Of a DNA stretch of 64,000 nucleotides, positions 1-9,498 are shown in pieces. The first letter of the stretch is position 1; every line of letters starts with the position of its first letter. The stretch is from an uncultured Bacteroides sp. (lineage in GTDB: Bacteria > Bacteroidota > Bacteroidia > Bacteroidales > Bacteroidaceae). The notes below the pieces were generated by a model. That model worked only from the letters and a program-made list of their open reading frames with translations. It searched no databases and was not told where the DNA came from. A program made the position numbers and the translations under genes. The stretch is taken from NCBI GenBank assembly GCA_947646015.1, contig CANSEY010000009.1, positions 1-64,000 of the forward strand, given 5' to 3'.

Positions 1-108
1 CACGGAGCCTTGCAAAAGAGGCGATTCAAGCGAATGAATGGGTTTTATATAGGAAAAAATGTGTCGTAAGAGTAGAGGGATATAAGGAAGGTGCTTTTGT
101 GAGCTGTT

Positions 109-981
109 TTACACTCTACTGTCAGCCCCCCACATCATTTTGGTACGCAAGGTATCGAAAAAGATGTGGTTAAAGCGTTTCACCACCTTAATGCTATAGT
201 CTGCTCTACGGATAGTGAGACGAGTAGTCTCTTTACAGGTTTCACTGCTACCGTCTATTGCTACCAGAAAGTTATGACTACGGCTTTCTACATCTAAAGT
301 AATTTCCCAGTCATCACAGATTACTATAGGCCTTACATTTAAACTGTGTGGGGCGACAGGAGTGATTGCAATCGTTTTGGAGTGTGGAACGATAATAGGG
401 CCACCTACGCTTAATGAATAGGCAGTAGAACCTGTTGGAGTAGCAATAATCAAACCGTCTGCTTGATAAGTAGTGAGATGTGCCCCGTTGATTGCTGTGC
501 GGATACTGATCATTGATGAACTGTCTCGTTTCAGAATGGCTATTTCATTGAGAGCATAAGGCGAATTTTGTAAATGTTTATCGTCGCAAAGTAACTGGAG
601 TACACTTCGTTCCTCAACAGTATAATGGTTCTGATAAACCTCTTCAATCGTTTCTTCCATTTCTTCCGGAGATACATCTGCCAGAAACCCTAATCGTCCG
701 GTATTGATGCCTAAAATAGGGATTCCTTTATTGCCTACACGGCGTGCTGCCTTCAGAAAAGTGCCGTCACCGCCAATGCTGATCACCATGTCGGCATCAA
801 AATTGTTTTCATCGAACAAATCATCTGCCTTAACGTTCAGTTTTAAATCGGACTTCAGAAAACGATGAAACTCCCTGCATACGCAGATTTCAGCTCCATG
901 TTTCTCGAGTAATTTGAACAGGGTGGCAGCATGTGAGGACTTCTTAGCTTGGTATGTATTTCCGAAAATGGCAAATTTCAT
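109..981 (-). CDS. nadK: NAD kinase
   Basis: Phosphorylates NAD to NADP in the cytosol and so sets the NADP pool. The 290-residue protein has the NAD-kinase glycine motif GGDGT near residues 71-75, the metal/NAD-binding NEIAI segment near 144-148, and the [18 protein letters not shown] region near 174-191 that binds the NAD substrate. Length is normal for the family. It is divergent from pdxJ, and the roughly 130 bp between them must hold both promoters. The stretch 1-108 beyond its stop shows no gene I can identify, although some frames stay open to the window edge. Confidence 0.95.
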   Translation of the reverse strand: MKFAIFGNTYQAKKSSHAATLFKLLEKHGAEICVCREFHRFLKSDLKLNVKADDLFDENNFDADMVISIGGDGTFLKAARRVGNKGIPILGINTGRLGFLADVSPEEMEETIEEVYQNHYTVEERSVLQLLCDDKHLQNSPYALNEIAILKRDSSSMISIRTAINGAHLTTYQADGLIIATPTGSTAYSLSVGGPIIVPHSKTIAITPVAPHSLNVRPIVICDDWEITLDVESRSHNFLVAIDGSSETCKETTRLTIRRADYSIKVVKRFNHIFFDTLRTKMMWGADSRV

Positions 982-1057
982 GTTGATAAAAGTTTCTAGT
1001 ATGTCGCAAATTTGGGATTTTTTTTCGGTATTGCTGTTATCTTATCGCTAATATTTG

Positions 1058-1065
1058 TACTTTTG
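1058..1065 (+). promoter_or_regulatory. Bacteroides -7 promoter element upstream of pdxJ
   Basis: TACTTTTG matches the Bacteroidetes -7 consensus TAnnTTTG and lies 48 bp before the pdxJ ATG. No clean TTTG box is seen at the ideal distance; an ATTG lies 24 bp upstream. It is the only good candidate for the pdxJ-exbB-exbD-tonB unit. Confidence 0.5.
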
Positions 1066-1113
1066 CGCAAAACATATGGGTAAAAGCTCCGTATTATATT
1101 AAGACATAGAACT

Positions 1114-1827
1114 ATGACTAAATTAAGTGTGAACATAAACAAAGTGGCTACCCTTCGGAATGCCCGTGGGGGAAATGTTCCGAACGTGGTTAAGGTGGCG
1201 TTGGATTGTGAGAGTTTCGGTGCTGACGGAATAACGGTTCACCCCCGTCCGGATGAACGCCATATCCGTCGTTCGGATGTGTATGATTTGCGTCCGTTGC
1301 TTCGGACTGAATTTAATATTGAAGGATATCCTTCTCCTGAGTTTATTGACTTGGTGTTGAAGGTGAAACCTCATCAGGTGACTTTGGTTCCGGATGATCC
1401 TTCTCAGATAACTTCTAATTCGGGATGGGATACCAAGGTTAACTTTGATTTCCTGACAGAAGTATTGGATGAATTTAACGGGGCAGGTATCCGTACATCC
1501 GTATTTGTGGCACCCGATGCGGAAATGATTGAATATGCTGCGAAAGCAGGTGCCGATCGGGTAGAATTATATACCGAGCCCTATGCTACTGCCTATCCGA
1601 AAGATCCGGCTGCGGCTGTTGCTCCTTTTGTTGAAGCGGCAAAAGCGGCACGTAGATTGGGGATCGGTCTGAATGCCGGTCATGACTTGAGTTTATTGAA
1701 TCTGAATTATTTTTATAAAAACATACCTTGGTTGGACGAAGTCTCTATCGGTCATGCTTTGATAAGCGATGCACTGTATTTGGGACTGGAACGTACCATC
1801 CAAGAATATAAAAACTGTCTTCGCTAA
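1114..1827 (+). CDS. pdxJ: Pyridoxine 5'-phosphate synthase
   Basis: Condenses 3-amino-2-oxopropyl phosphate with 1-deoxyxylulose 5-phosphate to make pyridoxine 5'-phosphate, the last step of the DXP-dependent vitamin B6 route. The 237-residue TIM-barrel protein has the PdxJ start [17 protein letters not shown], the [10 protein letters not shown] motif near residues 43-52, and the [10 protein letters not shown] loop near the C-terminus that helps bind phosphate. The stop codon overlaps the start of the following exbB-like gene by one base, so it is probably co-transcribed with the TonB energising genes. Confidence 0.97.
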   Translation: MTKLSVNINKVATLRNARGGNVPNVVKVALDCESFGADGITVHPRPDERHIRRSDVYDLRPLLRTEFNIEGYPSPEFIDLVLKVKPHQVTLVPDDPSQITSNSGWDTKVNFDFLTEVLDEFNGAGIRTSVFVAPDAEMIEYAAKAGADRVELYTEPYATAYPKDPAAAVAPFVEAAKAARRLGIGLNAGHDLSLLNLNYFYKNIPWLDEVSIGHALISDALYLGLERTIQEYKNCLR

Positions 1828-2549
1828 TGAATGCAATGCTACTATTAGCCCAAGTGGCTACCAATCTGGCTGACTCCGTTGCATCGGCCAATCCTGTATT
1901 GACTCCTGTATCTGCACCGGCAGAAATGAATATGCTTGATATGGCTATCAAGGGTGGATGGATTATGATTGTACTGGCCGTACTGTCTGTTGTCTGTTTC
2001 TACATTCTGTTCGAACGTAACTATATGATTCGGAAAGCCGGTAAAGAAGATCCGTTGTTTATGGAGAAGATTAAAGATTATATCCATAGTGGGGAGATAA
2101 AATCGGCCATTAATTACTGTCGTACGATAAATACTCCTTCAGCCCGCATGATTGAGAAAGGTATCAGCCGTTTGGGACGTCCGGTAAATGATGTGCAGGT
2201 TGCTATTGAAAATGTGGGAAATATAGAGGTGGCCAAGTTAGAGAAAGGACTGACGGTAATGGCTACCATTTCCGGTGGTGCACCGATGCTTGGCTTCCTG
2301 GGTACGGTAACCGGTATGGTGCGGGCATTTTACGAAATGGCGAATGCCGGAAGCGGTAACATAGACATAACATTGCTTTCAGGAGGTATTTATGAAGCCA
2401 TGATTACTACTGTGGGTGGCTTGATTGTGGGTATTATTGCTATGTTTGCTTACAACTACCTGGTGATGTTGGTAGACCGAGTGGTCAATAAGATGGAATC
2501 CAGAACTATGGAGTTTATGGATTTGCTTAATGAACCTGCACAAAAATAA
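1827..2549 (+). CDS. exbB: MotA/TolQ/ExbB proton channel family protein
   Basis: Inner-membrane channel subunit that couples proton flow to TonB for energised uptake through SusC-type receptors. It has 240 residues: a variable N-terminal stretch with a first membrane helix near 48-66 (IMIVLAVLSVVCFYILFER), a cytoplasmic loop, and two C-terminal helices in the conserved region TVMATISGGAPMLGFLGTVTGM and TTVGGLIVGIIAMFAYNYLV. The ATG overlaps the pdxJ stop (TAATG), and exbD and tonB follow in the same direction, which fixes the role. Confidence 0.93.
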   Translation: MNAMLLLAQVATNLADSVASANPVLTPVSAPAEMNMLDMAIKGGWIMIVLAVLSVVCFYILFERNYMIRKAGKEDPLFMEKIKDYIHSGEIKSAINYCRTINTPSARMIEKGISRLGRPVNDVQVAIENVGNIEVAKLEKGLTVMATISGGAPMLGFLGTVTGMVRAFYEMANAGSGNIDITLLSGGIYEAMITTVGGLIVGIIAMFAYNYLVMLVDRVVNKMESRTMEFMDLLNEPAQK

Positions 2550-2619
2550 AGTGCTGAGATAAAATAAAGTGCGTAGCCAATTAGCACATTGACAGATTGG
2601 CATCTTGAAGAATTATTTT

Positions 2620-3042
2620 ATGGCATTAAAGCGTCGAGCAAAAATATCACCCAACTTTAGTATGGCATCTATGACGGATGTCATATTCCTGTTGCTTATC
2701 TTTTTTATGATAACCTCAACTGTTGTGTCGCCCAATGCGATTAAAGTGCTGTTGCCACAGGGGAAACAGCAAACTTCGGCCAAGCCGTTGACAAGGGTTA
2801 TTATTGATAAGGACCTGAACTATTATGCAGCGTTTGGTAATGAAAAAGAGCATGCTTTGGGGTTGGAAGAGTTAACTCCATTCCTCCAAAGTTGTGCGGA
2901 TAAAGAACCTGAGATGTATGTTGCTCTCTATGCAGATGAAACTGTGCCTTATCGCGAAATCGTTAAAGTGCTGAACATCGCTAATGAGAATCATTTTAAA
3001 ATGGTGTTGGCTACACGCCCGCCGGAAACAAAGAAGAAATGA
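2620..3042 (+). CDS. exbD: Biopolymer transporter ExbD
   Basis: Partner of ExbB in the proton-driven TonB motor. The 140-residue protein has a short cytoplasmic N-terminus, one membrane helix (VIFLLLIFFMITSTVV) carrying the TDVIF motif with the conserved helix Asp, and a periplasmic domain. The frame is open from a TTG at 2605, but the ATG at 2620 gives the usual MALKRRAKISPNFSMAS start and is preferred. The last four bases overlap the tonB start codon, a sign of translational coupling. Confidence 0.93.
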   Translation: MALKRRAKISPNFSMASMTDVIFLLLIFFMITSTVVSPNAIKVLLPQGKQQTSAKPLTRVIIDKDLNYYAAFGNEKEHALGLEELTPFLQSCADKEPEMYVALYADETVPYREIVKVLNIANENHFKMVLATRPPETKKK

Positions 3043-3881
3043 ACATAAAAAGAAAGAGTGAATATATAGGGGCGTTGGGTGCATTGTTGGTGCATGTGGC
3101 TATTATTGCTCTTTTGATTCTCGTAAGTTTTGCTATCCCGCATCCGGACGAAGAAGCCGGGGGAGTACCTGTTATGATGGGAGATGTGGATGCTGCTTAT
3201 GGAAACTATGATCCTTCTACCATGGTGGACGTGGAGGTTTTACCGGAAGAAGTGCCGGCTCCGCAGCCCGAACCGGAAGTGGAGACTGAACAGGAAATGA
3301 TTACTCAGACCGAAGAAGAAACGGTTGTGGTAAAGCCTAAGGCCGAACCTAAGAAGGAAAAACCGAAAGTGGCAAAGAAACCTGAGAAAACTCCCGAAGA
3401 AAAAGCTGCCGAAGCTAAAAAGCTTGCCGAGGAAAAGGCGGAACGTGAACGTAAGGCTGCAGCGGAAGCTGCCAGTAAACGAGTGGCCGGTGCTTTTGGT
3501 AAAGGTTCGCAAATGGGGGGAAGTAAAGGTACGGCTACTTCAGGAGAAGGAGTTGAAGGAAGTAAAGACGGTAATTCTTTGACCGGAGCAAAATCCGGAG
3601 TCGGAGGGTATGGAACATTTAATCTTGGAGGACGTTCTATAGGAGAAGGTGGTTTGCCTCGTCCGGTATACAATGTTCAGGAAGAGGGACGTGTCGTTGT
3701 TTCTATCACGGTAAACCCTGCCGGTCATGTGATTGCTACGAGCATCAACCGATTGACAAATACGGTAAATTCGACTTTACGTAAGGCAGCTGAAGATGCG
3801 GCTAAGAAGGCTCGTTTTAATGCTGTGGACGGAGTAAACAACCAGACGGGAACAATTACTTATTATTTTAATTTGAAATAA
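3039..3881 (+). CDS. tonB: TonB-family energy transducer
   Basis: Spans the periplasm and transmits energy from ExbB/ExbD to TonB-dependent outer-membrane receptors. The 280 residues comprise a short cytoplasmic tail, a membrane helix near 10-33 (GALGALLVHVAIIALLILVS), an acidic Pro/Glu stretch, a Lys/Glu/Ala-rich region near 90-150, a glycine-rich linker near 150-205, and a C-terminal domain with GRVVVSITVNPAGHVIATSI. It lacks the classical YP motif and has RPVYNVQEEGRVVV in that position, so it is a divergent TonB. It overlaps exbD by 4 bp. Confidence 0.88.
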   Translation: MNIKRKSEYIGALGALLVHVAIIALLILVSFAIPHPDEEAGGVPVMMGDVDAAYGNYDPSTMVDVEVLPEEVPAPQPEPEVETEQEMITQTEEETVVVKPKAEPKKEKPKVAKKPEKTPEEKAAEAKKLAEEKAERERKAAAEAASKRVAGAFGKGSQMGGSKGTATSGEGVEGSKDGNSLTGAKSGVGGYGTFNLGGRSIGEGGLPRPVYNVQEEGRVVVSITVNPAGHVIATSINRLTNTVNSTLRKAAEDAAKKARFNAVDGVNNQTGTITYYFNLK

Positions 3882-3888
3882 TTAATGC

Positions 3889-3908
3889 TTAGGGTGCCGC
3901 ACCCTTAA
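3889..3908 (+). terminator. Possible hairpin after tonB
   Basis: AGGGT and ACCCT flank GCCGC, forming a short stem in the gap between tonB and the DJ-1 gene. There is no clear U tract, so termination is uncertain. Confidence 0.3.
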
Positions 3909-3952
3909 AAGGCCGGGCGCTCTAAGTTTGTAACATCTAAATGATATAGATT

Positions 3953-4504
3953 ATGGGAACTGTTTATGCATTTTTCGCAGATGGATTTGAAGAAATTGAA
4001 GCGCTTACTACAATTGATACATTGAGACGCGCAGGTTTAGATGTCGAAATAGTATCTGTTACTCCGGACGAGATTGTAGTCGGAGCGCATGACGTATCTG
4101 TGCTTTGCGATAAGAATTTTGAAAATTGTGACTTCTTTGATGCTGAGCTGCTGTTTTTACCCGGAGGTATGCCGGGAGCTGCCACTTTGGACAAACATGA
4201 AGGGTTGCGTAAATTAATTCTTAGTTTTGCAGAGAAAAACAAGCCTATTGCAGCCATTTGTGCTGCTCCGATGGTACTTGGGAAACTGGGACTCCTGAAA
4301 GGACGCAGAGTTACTTGTTACCCCAGTTTCGAACAATATCTGGATGGGGCGGACTGCACTAACGAACCGGTTGTAAGAGATGGTAATATTATTACCGGGA
4401 TGGGACCGGGAGCTGCCATGGAGTTTGCATTGACTATTGTGGATACATTGTTGGGCAAAGAAAAAGTGAACGAACTGGTAGAGGCTATGTGCGTAAGACG
4501 TTAA
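3953..4504 (+). CDS. DJ-1/PfpI family protein (YajL/ThiJ-like)
   Basis: A 183-residue member of the DJ-1 superfamily, related to stress-protective or deglycase/glyoxalase-like proteins such as YajL. The N-terminus contains the conserved Glu in [10 protein letters not shown], the FLPGGMPGA loop lies near residues 66-74, and the nucleophilic cysteine elbow AAICAAP lies near 99-105. It is followed after 4 bp by ispD, so the two probably share a transcript. The exact substrate cannot be read from sequence. Confidence 0.88.
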   Translation: MGTVYAFFADGFEEIEALTTIDTLRRAGLDVEIVSVTPDEIVVGAHDVSVLCDKNFENCDFFDAELLFLPGGMPGAATLDKHEGLRKLILSFAEKNKPIAAICAAPMVLGKLGLLKGRRVTCYPSFEQYLDGADCTNEPVVRDGNIITGMGPGAAMEFALTIVDTLLGKEKVNELVEAMCVRR

Positions 4505-4508
4505 GCTT

Positions 4509-5168
4509 ATGTGTCGGACTGCTTTGATTGTAGCCGGAGGGAAGGGACTCCGTATGGGGAGCGAACTTCCCAAACAGTTTCTTCCCATCGGTGGTAAACC
4601 TGTATTGATGCGTACGCTGGAAGCTTTTCACCGTTTCGATGAAAAAATGCAGATTATTCTTGTGTTACCTCGGGAGCAACAGGACTTTTGGCGTGAACTT
4701 TGTGAAGAGCATGGCTTTGACATTAAACATCTGATTGCCGATGGAGGTGAAACACGTTTCCATTCGGTCAAGAATGGATTGGCTCTTGTGAACGGTATCG
4801 GTGTAGTGGGAATACATGATGGTGTCCGTCCTTTCGTTTCACAGGAAGTGATTGCCCGCTGCTTCCGGGAAGCAGTAGTCCGAAAAGCCGTCATACCCGT
4901 CATTGATGTGGTAGAAACTGTGCGTCATCTCACCGAATCGGGCAGTGAAACCGTAAGCCGTAATGACTATAAATTAGTGCAGACTCCCCAGGTGTTCGAT
5001 GCAGATCTGCTGAAGAGAGCTTATGAACAGGAATTTACTCCCTTTTTTACAGATGATGCTTCGGTGGTAGAAGCCATGGGTGTTCCTGTCTACCTGGTGG
5101 AGGGGAATCGTGAAAATATAAAAATAACTACTCCTTTTGATTTGAAAGTAGCTTCAGCCTTGTTGTAA
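4509..5168 (+). CDS. ispD: 2-C-methyl-D-erythritol 4-phosphate cytidylyltransferase
   Basis: Third enzyme of the MEP isoprenoid pathway, forming CDP-methylerythritol from MEP and CTP. The 219-residue protein has the nucleotide-binding start [20 protein letters not shown], the [12 protein letters not shown] motif near residues 98-109, and [11 protein letters not shown] plus [11 protein letters not shown] in the C-terminal half, all as in IspD. It starts 4 bp after the DJ-1 gene and its stop overlaps the recG start by one base, giving a compact run DJ-1-ispD-recG. Confidence 0.96.
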   Translation: MCRTALIVAGGKGLRMGSELPKQFLPIGGKPVLMRTLEAFHRFDEKMQIILVLPREQQDFWRELCEEHGFDIKHLIADGGETRFHSVKNGLALVNGIGVVGIHDGVRPFVSQEVIARCFREAVVRKAVIPVIDVVETVRHLTESGSETVSRNDYKLVQTPQVFDADLLKRAYEQEFTPFFTDDASVVEAMGVPVYLVEGNRENIKITTPFDLKVASALL

Positions 5169-7264
5169 TGTTCGATTTAACTACACGAGACATAAAGTAC
5201 TTATCCGGTGTCGGCCCGCAGAAAGCTGCGGTTTTGAATAAAGAGCTGGAGATTTATTCATTGCATGACCTGCTCTATTATTTCCCTTATAAATATGTAG
5301 ACCGGAGTCGCATCTATTACATTCATGAAATAGATGGAAATATGCCGTATATACAATTGAAAGGGAAGATATTAGGATTCGAAACATTTGGTGAAGGACG
5401 TCAGAGGAGGCTGTTGGCGCATTTTTCGGATGGTACGGGAGTGGTTGACCTGGTATGGTTTCAAGGTATAAAGTATGTTACCAATAAATATAAACTTCAT
5501 GAAGAATACATTGTTTTCGGTAAGCCAACGGTGTTTAACGGAAGAATCAATGTAGCCCATCCCGATATAGATAGTCCCGCCGATCTGAAATTGTCGTCAA
5601 TGGGGCTTCAGCCCTATTATAATACGACGGAGAAGATGAAGCGCAGCTTTCTTAACTCCCATGCGATTGAAAAAATGATGGCAACCGTTATCGGACAGAT
5701 TCAGGAGCCTTTGTCCGAAACACTTTCACCTAAACTGATTGCCGATCATCATTTGATGTCTTTGACGGATGCATTGCGGAATATTCATTTTCCTTCTAAT
5801 CCGGAATTGTTGCGAAAAGCACAATATCGTCTTAAGTTTGAAGAACTCTTCTACGTACAACTCAATATTCTGCGGTATGCCAAAGACCGGCAACGCAAAT
5901 ATCGCGGCTATGTTTTTGAAACGGTAGGAGAGATTTTTAATACGTTCTATTCAAAGAATCTCCCTTTCGAATTGACAGGCGCTCAAAAGAGAGTTTTAAG
6001 GGAGATCAGACAAGACGTAGGGTGTGGAAAGCAAATGAACCGGCTATTGCAGGGAGATGTTGGAAGTGGAAAAACATTGGTGGCATTGATGAGCATGTTG
6101 ATGGCACTGGATAATGGATTTCAGGCTTGCATGATGGCACCTACCGAAATTTTGGCTAACCAACATTACGATACCATCAGAGAACTGTTGTTTGGGATGG
6201 ATGTAAGGGTGGAGTTGCTGACAGGCTCGGTAAAAGGCAAGAAACGGGAAGCTATTCTTGCGGGACTCCTGACCGGAGATGTACACATCTTGATAGGTAC
6301 CCATGCCGTGATTGAAGATACTGTAAATTTTGCTTCGCTGGGATTGGCTGTCATCGACGAACAACACCGCTTTGGAGTGGCACAACGTGCCCGCCTGTGG
6401 AGTAAAAGTGTTCAGCCACCTCATGTGTTGGTTATGACTGCTACTCCGATCCCACGTACATTGGCTATGACACTTTATGGTGATCTGGATGTTTCGGTTA
6501 TAGACGAATTACCTCCCGGCCGTAAGCCGATTGCTACGATTCACCAGTTTGATAACCGTAGAGAAAGTTTGTATCGTTCGGTACGGAAACAGATAGAGGA
6601 AGGCCGCCAGGTTTATATTGTTTATCCACTGATTAAAGAGAGTGAAAAGATTGATCTAAAGAATCTTGAAGAAGGATATCTGCATATCTGTGAAGAGTTC
6701 CCCGACTGTAAGGTCTGCAAAGTGCATGGCAAGATGAAGCCTGCTGAGAAGGATGCACAGATGCAACTTTTTATTTCGGGTGATGCGCAGATCATGGTAG
6801 CCACCACAGTAATTGAAGTCGGTGTGAATGTGCCCAATGCTTCGGTGATGATTATCGAGAATGCCGAACGTTTCGGACTATCCCAGTTACATCAGCTACG
6901 TGGGCGAGTGGGGCGTGGAGCTGATCAGTCTTATTGTATTTTAGTTACTACGTATAAACTTACCGAAGAGACTCGGAAGCGGCTTGAAATTATGGTGCGC
7001 ACCAATGACGGATTTGAAATAGCCGAGGCAGATCTTAAACTACGCGGTCCCGGGGACTTGGAGGGTACGCAACAAAGTGGCATTGCTTTCGACCTGAAGA
7101 TCGCGGACATAGCCCGTGACGGACAGCTTTTGCAATATGTGCGCACTATTGCTGAAGAAATAACAGATGCCGATCCTGGCGGAGTATTACCGGAGAATGC
7201 GATTTTGTGGCAACAGTTGAGAGCATTGCGCAAGACGAATGTTAACTGGGCTGCTATTAGTTGA
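5168..7264 (+). CDS. recG: ATP-dependent DNA helicase RecG
   Basis: Branch-migration helicase that remodels stalled forks and Holliday junctions. Its 698 residues run: N-terminal wedge/OB domain (HDLLYYFPYKYVDRS near 32-46), Walker A QGDVGSGKTLVAL near 294-306, DEQH box (LAVIDEQHRFG), motif III TATPIPRTLA, and the C-terminal helicase lobe with motif VI QLRGRVGRG. Length matches full RecG. The start codon overlaps the ispD stop. Confidence 0.97.
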   Translation: MFDLTTRDIKYLSGVGPQKAAVLNKELEIYSLHDLLYYFPYKYVDRSRIYYIHEIDGNMPYIQLKGKILGFETFGEGRQRRLLAHFSDGTGVVDLVWFQGIKYVTNKYKLHEEYIVFGKPTVFNGRINVAHPDIDSPADLKLSSMGLQPYYNTTEKMKRSFLNSHAIEKMMATVIGQIQEPLSETLSPKLIADHHLMSLTDALRNIHFPSNPELLRKAQYRLKFEELFYVQLNILRYAKDRQRKYRGYVFETVGEIFNTFYSKNLPFELTGAQKRVLREIRQDVGCGKQMNRLLQGDVGSGKTLVALMSMLMALDNGFQACMMAPTEILANQHYDTIRELLFGMDVRVELLTGSVKGKKREAILAGLLTGDVHILIGTHAVIEDTVNFASLGLAVIDEQHRFGVAQRARLWSKSVQPPHVLVMTATPIPRTLAMTLYGDLDVSVIDELPPGRKPIATIHQFDNRRESLYRSVRKQIEEGRQVYIVYPLIKESEKIDLKNLEEGYLHICEEFPDCKVCKVHGKMKPAEKDAQMQLFISGDAQIMVATTVIEVGVNVPNASVMIIENAERFGLSQLHQLRGRVGRGADQSYCILVTTYKLTEETRKRLEIMVRTNDGFEIAEADLKLRGPGDLEGTQQSGIAFDLKIADIARDGQLLQYVRTIAEEITDADPGGVLPENAILWQQLRALRKTNVNWAAIS

Positions 7265-7425
7265 AAAACGGTTAAACATGTAGCTTTTTTACATAAACAT
7301 GTTGCATAACATATTTTCTCTTATTCCCTTTATTTACGGTTGTTTGGAGAAATATTTCTTTAATTCCATGCCTTACTCTTATAAAAAATAGTTAAGAACA
7401 TGCCTTCTGTTTCGTCTGGAAATGC

Positions 7426-7433
7426 TATCTTTG
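7426..7433 (+). promoter_or_regulatory. -7 promoter element upstream of ndk
   Basis: TATCTTTG fits the Bacteroidetes TAnnTTTG box 49 bp before the ndk ATG. A clear TTTG box upstream is not seen. The rest of the recG-ndk gap is AT-rich and otherwise unremarkable. Confidence 0.5.
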
Positions 7434-7482
7434 GGGGAATTTTTAAATAAATGAGCACTTTAACCTTTTGAAACTGTACGTT

Positions 7483-7947
7483 ATGATGGAAAAAACATTA
7501 GTCATTCTGAAACCTTGTACCCTTCAGCGGGGGCTGGTTGGCGAGATCACTCGTCGTTTTGAGCGTAAAGGATTGCGTTTGGCAGGAATGAAGATGGTGC
7601 AGTTGACTGATGAAGTGTTAAGTGAGCATTATTCACACCTTAGTTCGAAACCATTCTTTCAGCGAGTGAAAGATTCCATGATGACGGCTCCCGTTATCGT
7701 TTGTTGTTTTGAAGGTGTGGATGCTATTCAAGCCGTTCGTGCATTGGCGGGACCAACCAACGGACGTCTGGCAGCGCCGGGGACCATTCGCGGAGATTAC
7801 AGTATGAGTTTTCAAGAAAACATTGTTCATACCTCTGATTCGCCTGAAACCGCAGCTGTCGAATTAAACAGATTCTTTAAACCGGAAGAAATATTCGATT
7901 ACAAGCAGGCTACTTTTGATTACCTGTATGCGAATGACGAATATTGA
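7483..7947 (+). CDS. ndk: Nucleoside diphosphate kinase
   Basis: Transfers the gamma phosphate from ATP to other NDPs through a phosphohistidine. The protein starts MMEKTLVILKP and has 154 residues. It carries the family signature around the active histidine (NIVHTSDSPETA near 111-122) and the GPTNG/RLAAPGTIRGDY region just before it. An in-frame TTG at 7468 would add five residues, but the ATG pair at 7483/7486 gives the normal start. The stop is 22 bp before the M23 peptidase gene. Confidence 0.95.
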   Translation: MMEKTLVILKPCTLQRGLVGEITRRFERKGLRLAGMKMVQLTDEVLSEHYSHLSSKPFFQRVKDSMMTAPVIVCCFEGVDAIQAVRALAGPTNGRLAAPGTIRGDYSMSFQENIVHTSDSPETAAVELNRFFKPEEIFDYKQATFDYLYANDEY

Positions 7948-7969
7948 TTGAATTGAATTAACAAGACGA

Positions 7970-8851
7970 ATGAATTTCAATTGCATTAAAACAGTAATGA
8001 TTGCCGCTGCGGCTATGGTCAGCCTGAATTCTTTTTCTCAGGATTTGATTGCCCGTCAGGCACCGATTGACAGAAAATTAAAAAGTGTAGATTCATTAGC
8101 ATTGCAGAAACAGATCCGTGCAGAACAATCTGAATATCCTGCGTTGAGTCTATATCCTAATTGGAACAACCAGTACGTACATGCTTACGGAAAGGATGCT
8201 ATTATTCCCGATTCTTATACGATCGATCTGACCGGCTTCCATATGCCTACTCCGAGTACCCGTATTACATCTCCTTTCGGTCCCCGTTGGAGAAGAATGC
8301 ACAACGGACTTGATATCAAAGTGAATATTGGCGATACCATTGTCGCAGCTTTTGACGGAAAGGTACGTATTGTGAAATACGAGCGTAGAGGATATGGTAA
8401 ATATGTCGTTATTCGTCATGACAATGGTCTGGAAACTGTATATGGCCACTTATCTAAACAGTTGGTAGAGGAAAATCAGTTAGTGAAAGCCGGGGAGCCG
8501 ATCGCTTTGGGTGGAAACACCGGTCGTTCGACAGGATCTCACCTCCATTTTGAAACACGTTTCCTGGGTATTGCCATCAATCCGGCATTGATGTTTGACT
8601 TCCCGAAACAGGATATTGTTGCAGATACATATACGTTCAGAAAAACAAGAGGTTACGAACGTAACAGAGCCGGTTCTCACGATACTAATATAGCATCGGA
8701 CGGTGAAATCAGATATTACAAGGTGAAGAAAGGCGACAGTTTGTCCCGAATTGCTAAATTGCGTGGCGTTTCCGTCAGCACACTTTGTAAGTTGAATCGT
8801 ATTACTACAAAGACCACACTTCGTCCGGGTCAAGTATTGCGCTGTTCATAA
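7970..8851 (+). CDS. Secreted M23 peptidase with C-terminal LysM domain
   Basis: A cell-wall endopeptidase-like protein of 293 residues. It has a cleavable signal peptide (MIAAAAMVSLNSFSQ region, cut near residue 23), a linker, and an M23/LytM domain near 95-210. Zinc-site motifs are visible: HNGLD near 112-116 and SHLHFE near 189-194. A LysM domain at about 249-293 (YYKVKKGDSLSRIAKLRG) should bind peptidoglycan. Both His motifs are intact, so catalysis is plausible; it could act in cell division or wall remodelling. Confidence 0.93.
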   Translation: MNFNCIKTVMIAAAAMVSLNSFSQDLIARQAPIDRKLKSVDSLALQKQIRAEQSEYPALSLYPNWNNQYVHAYGKDAIIPDSYTIDLTGFHMPTPSTRITSPFGPRWRRMHNGLDIKVNIGDTIVAAFDGKVRIVKYERRGYGKYVVIRHDNGLETVYGHLSKQLVEENQLVKAGEPIALGGNTGRSTGSHLHFETRFLGIAINPALMFDFPKQDIVADTYTFRKTRGYERNRAGSHDTNIASDGEIRYYKVKKGDSLSRIAKLRGVSVSTLCKLNRITTKTTLRPGQVLRCS

Positions 8852-8872
8852 TAGTTATACTACATAGTCGGA

Positions 8873-8910
8873 AGAGGGCACTTTAATATAATTTAGAGTG
8901 CCCTCTTTTC
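8873..8910 (+). terminator. Rho-independent terminator after the M23 peptidase gene
   Basis: A perfect 10-bp stem, AGAGGGCACT (8873-8882) and AGTGCCCTCT (8897-8906), is followed by TTTC and a T-rich stretch. Confidence 0.85.
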
Positions 8911-8955
8911 TTTTTACTTTAATTATTGTTACCTTTGCACACTATTTGTAAGGAA

Positions 8956-9498
8956 ATGAAAGATACCAAGCAACAATTTGAACATGTCATTGCTTTGTGC
9001 CGTGACCTATTCTCTAAAAAACTGCATGATTACGGTCCTGCATGGCGTATTTTGCGTCCTGCTTCCGTGACCGACCAAATATTTATCAAGGCCAATCGTA
9101 TTCGCAGCATTGAAGTAAAGGGGGTGACTCTTGTCGATGAGGGAATCCGTTCCGAGTTTATCGCTATTGTCAACTATGGTATTGTCGGGTTGATACAGTT
9201 GGAACTGGGATATGCAGAGTCTGCTGATATTACAGTGGAAGAGGCATTGGCTCTTTATGACAAGCATGCGAAGGAAGCATTGGAATTGATGCTTGCCAAG
9301 AATCACGATTACGATGAAGCATGGCAGAGTATGCGCATCAGCTCATATACCGATTTGATATTGATGAAGATTTACCGTACCAAGCAGATTGAGAGTCTTG
9401 CCGGTCAGACATTGGTCTCGGAAGGCATTGATGCCAATTATATGGATATGATTAACTATTCTGTTTTCGGATTGATTAAGATAGAATTTGAAGGATAG
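8956..9498 (+). CDS. DUF1599 domain protein
   Basis: A conserved Bacteroidetes protein of 180 residues with no established function. It contains two copies of a related module: FSKKLHDYGPAWRILRPASVTDQIFIKANRIRSIE near 19-53 and MLAKNHDYDEAWQSMRISSYTDLILMKIYRTKQIE near 108-142. Both carry the HDY..AW..(M/L)R pattern, so the gene arose by internal duplication. The ATG at 8956 is chosen over an in-frame TTG at 8926, because a TAnnTTTG promoter box (8930-8937) lies between them. It overlaps the next gene. Confidence 0.85.
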   Translation: MKDTKQQFEHVIALCRDLFSKKLHDYGPAWRILRPASVTDQIFIKANRIRSIEVKGVTLVDEGIRSEFIAIVNYGIVGLIQLELGYAESADITVEEALALYDKHAKEALELMLAKNHDYDEAWQSMRISSYTDLILMKIYRTKQIESLAGQTLVSEGIDANYMDMINYSVFGLIKIEFEG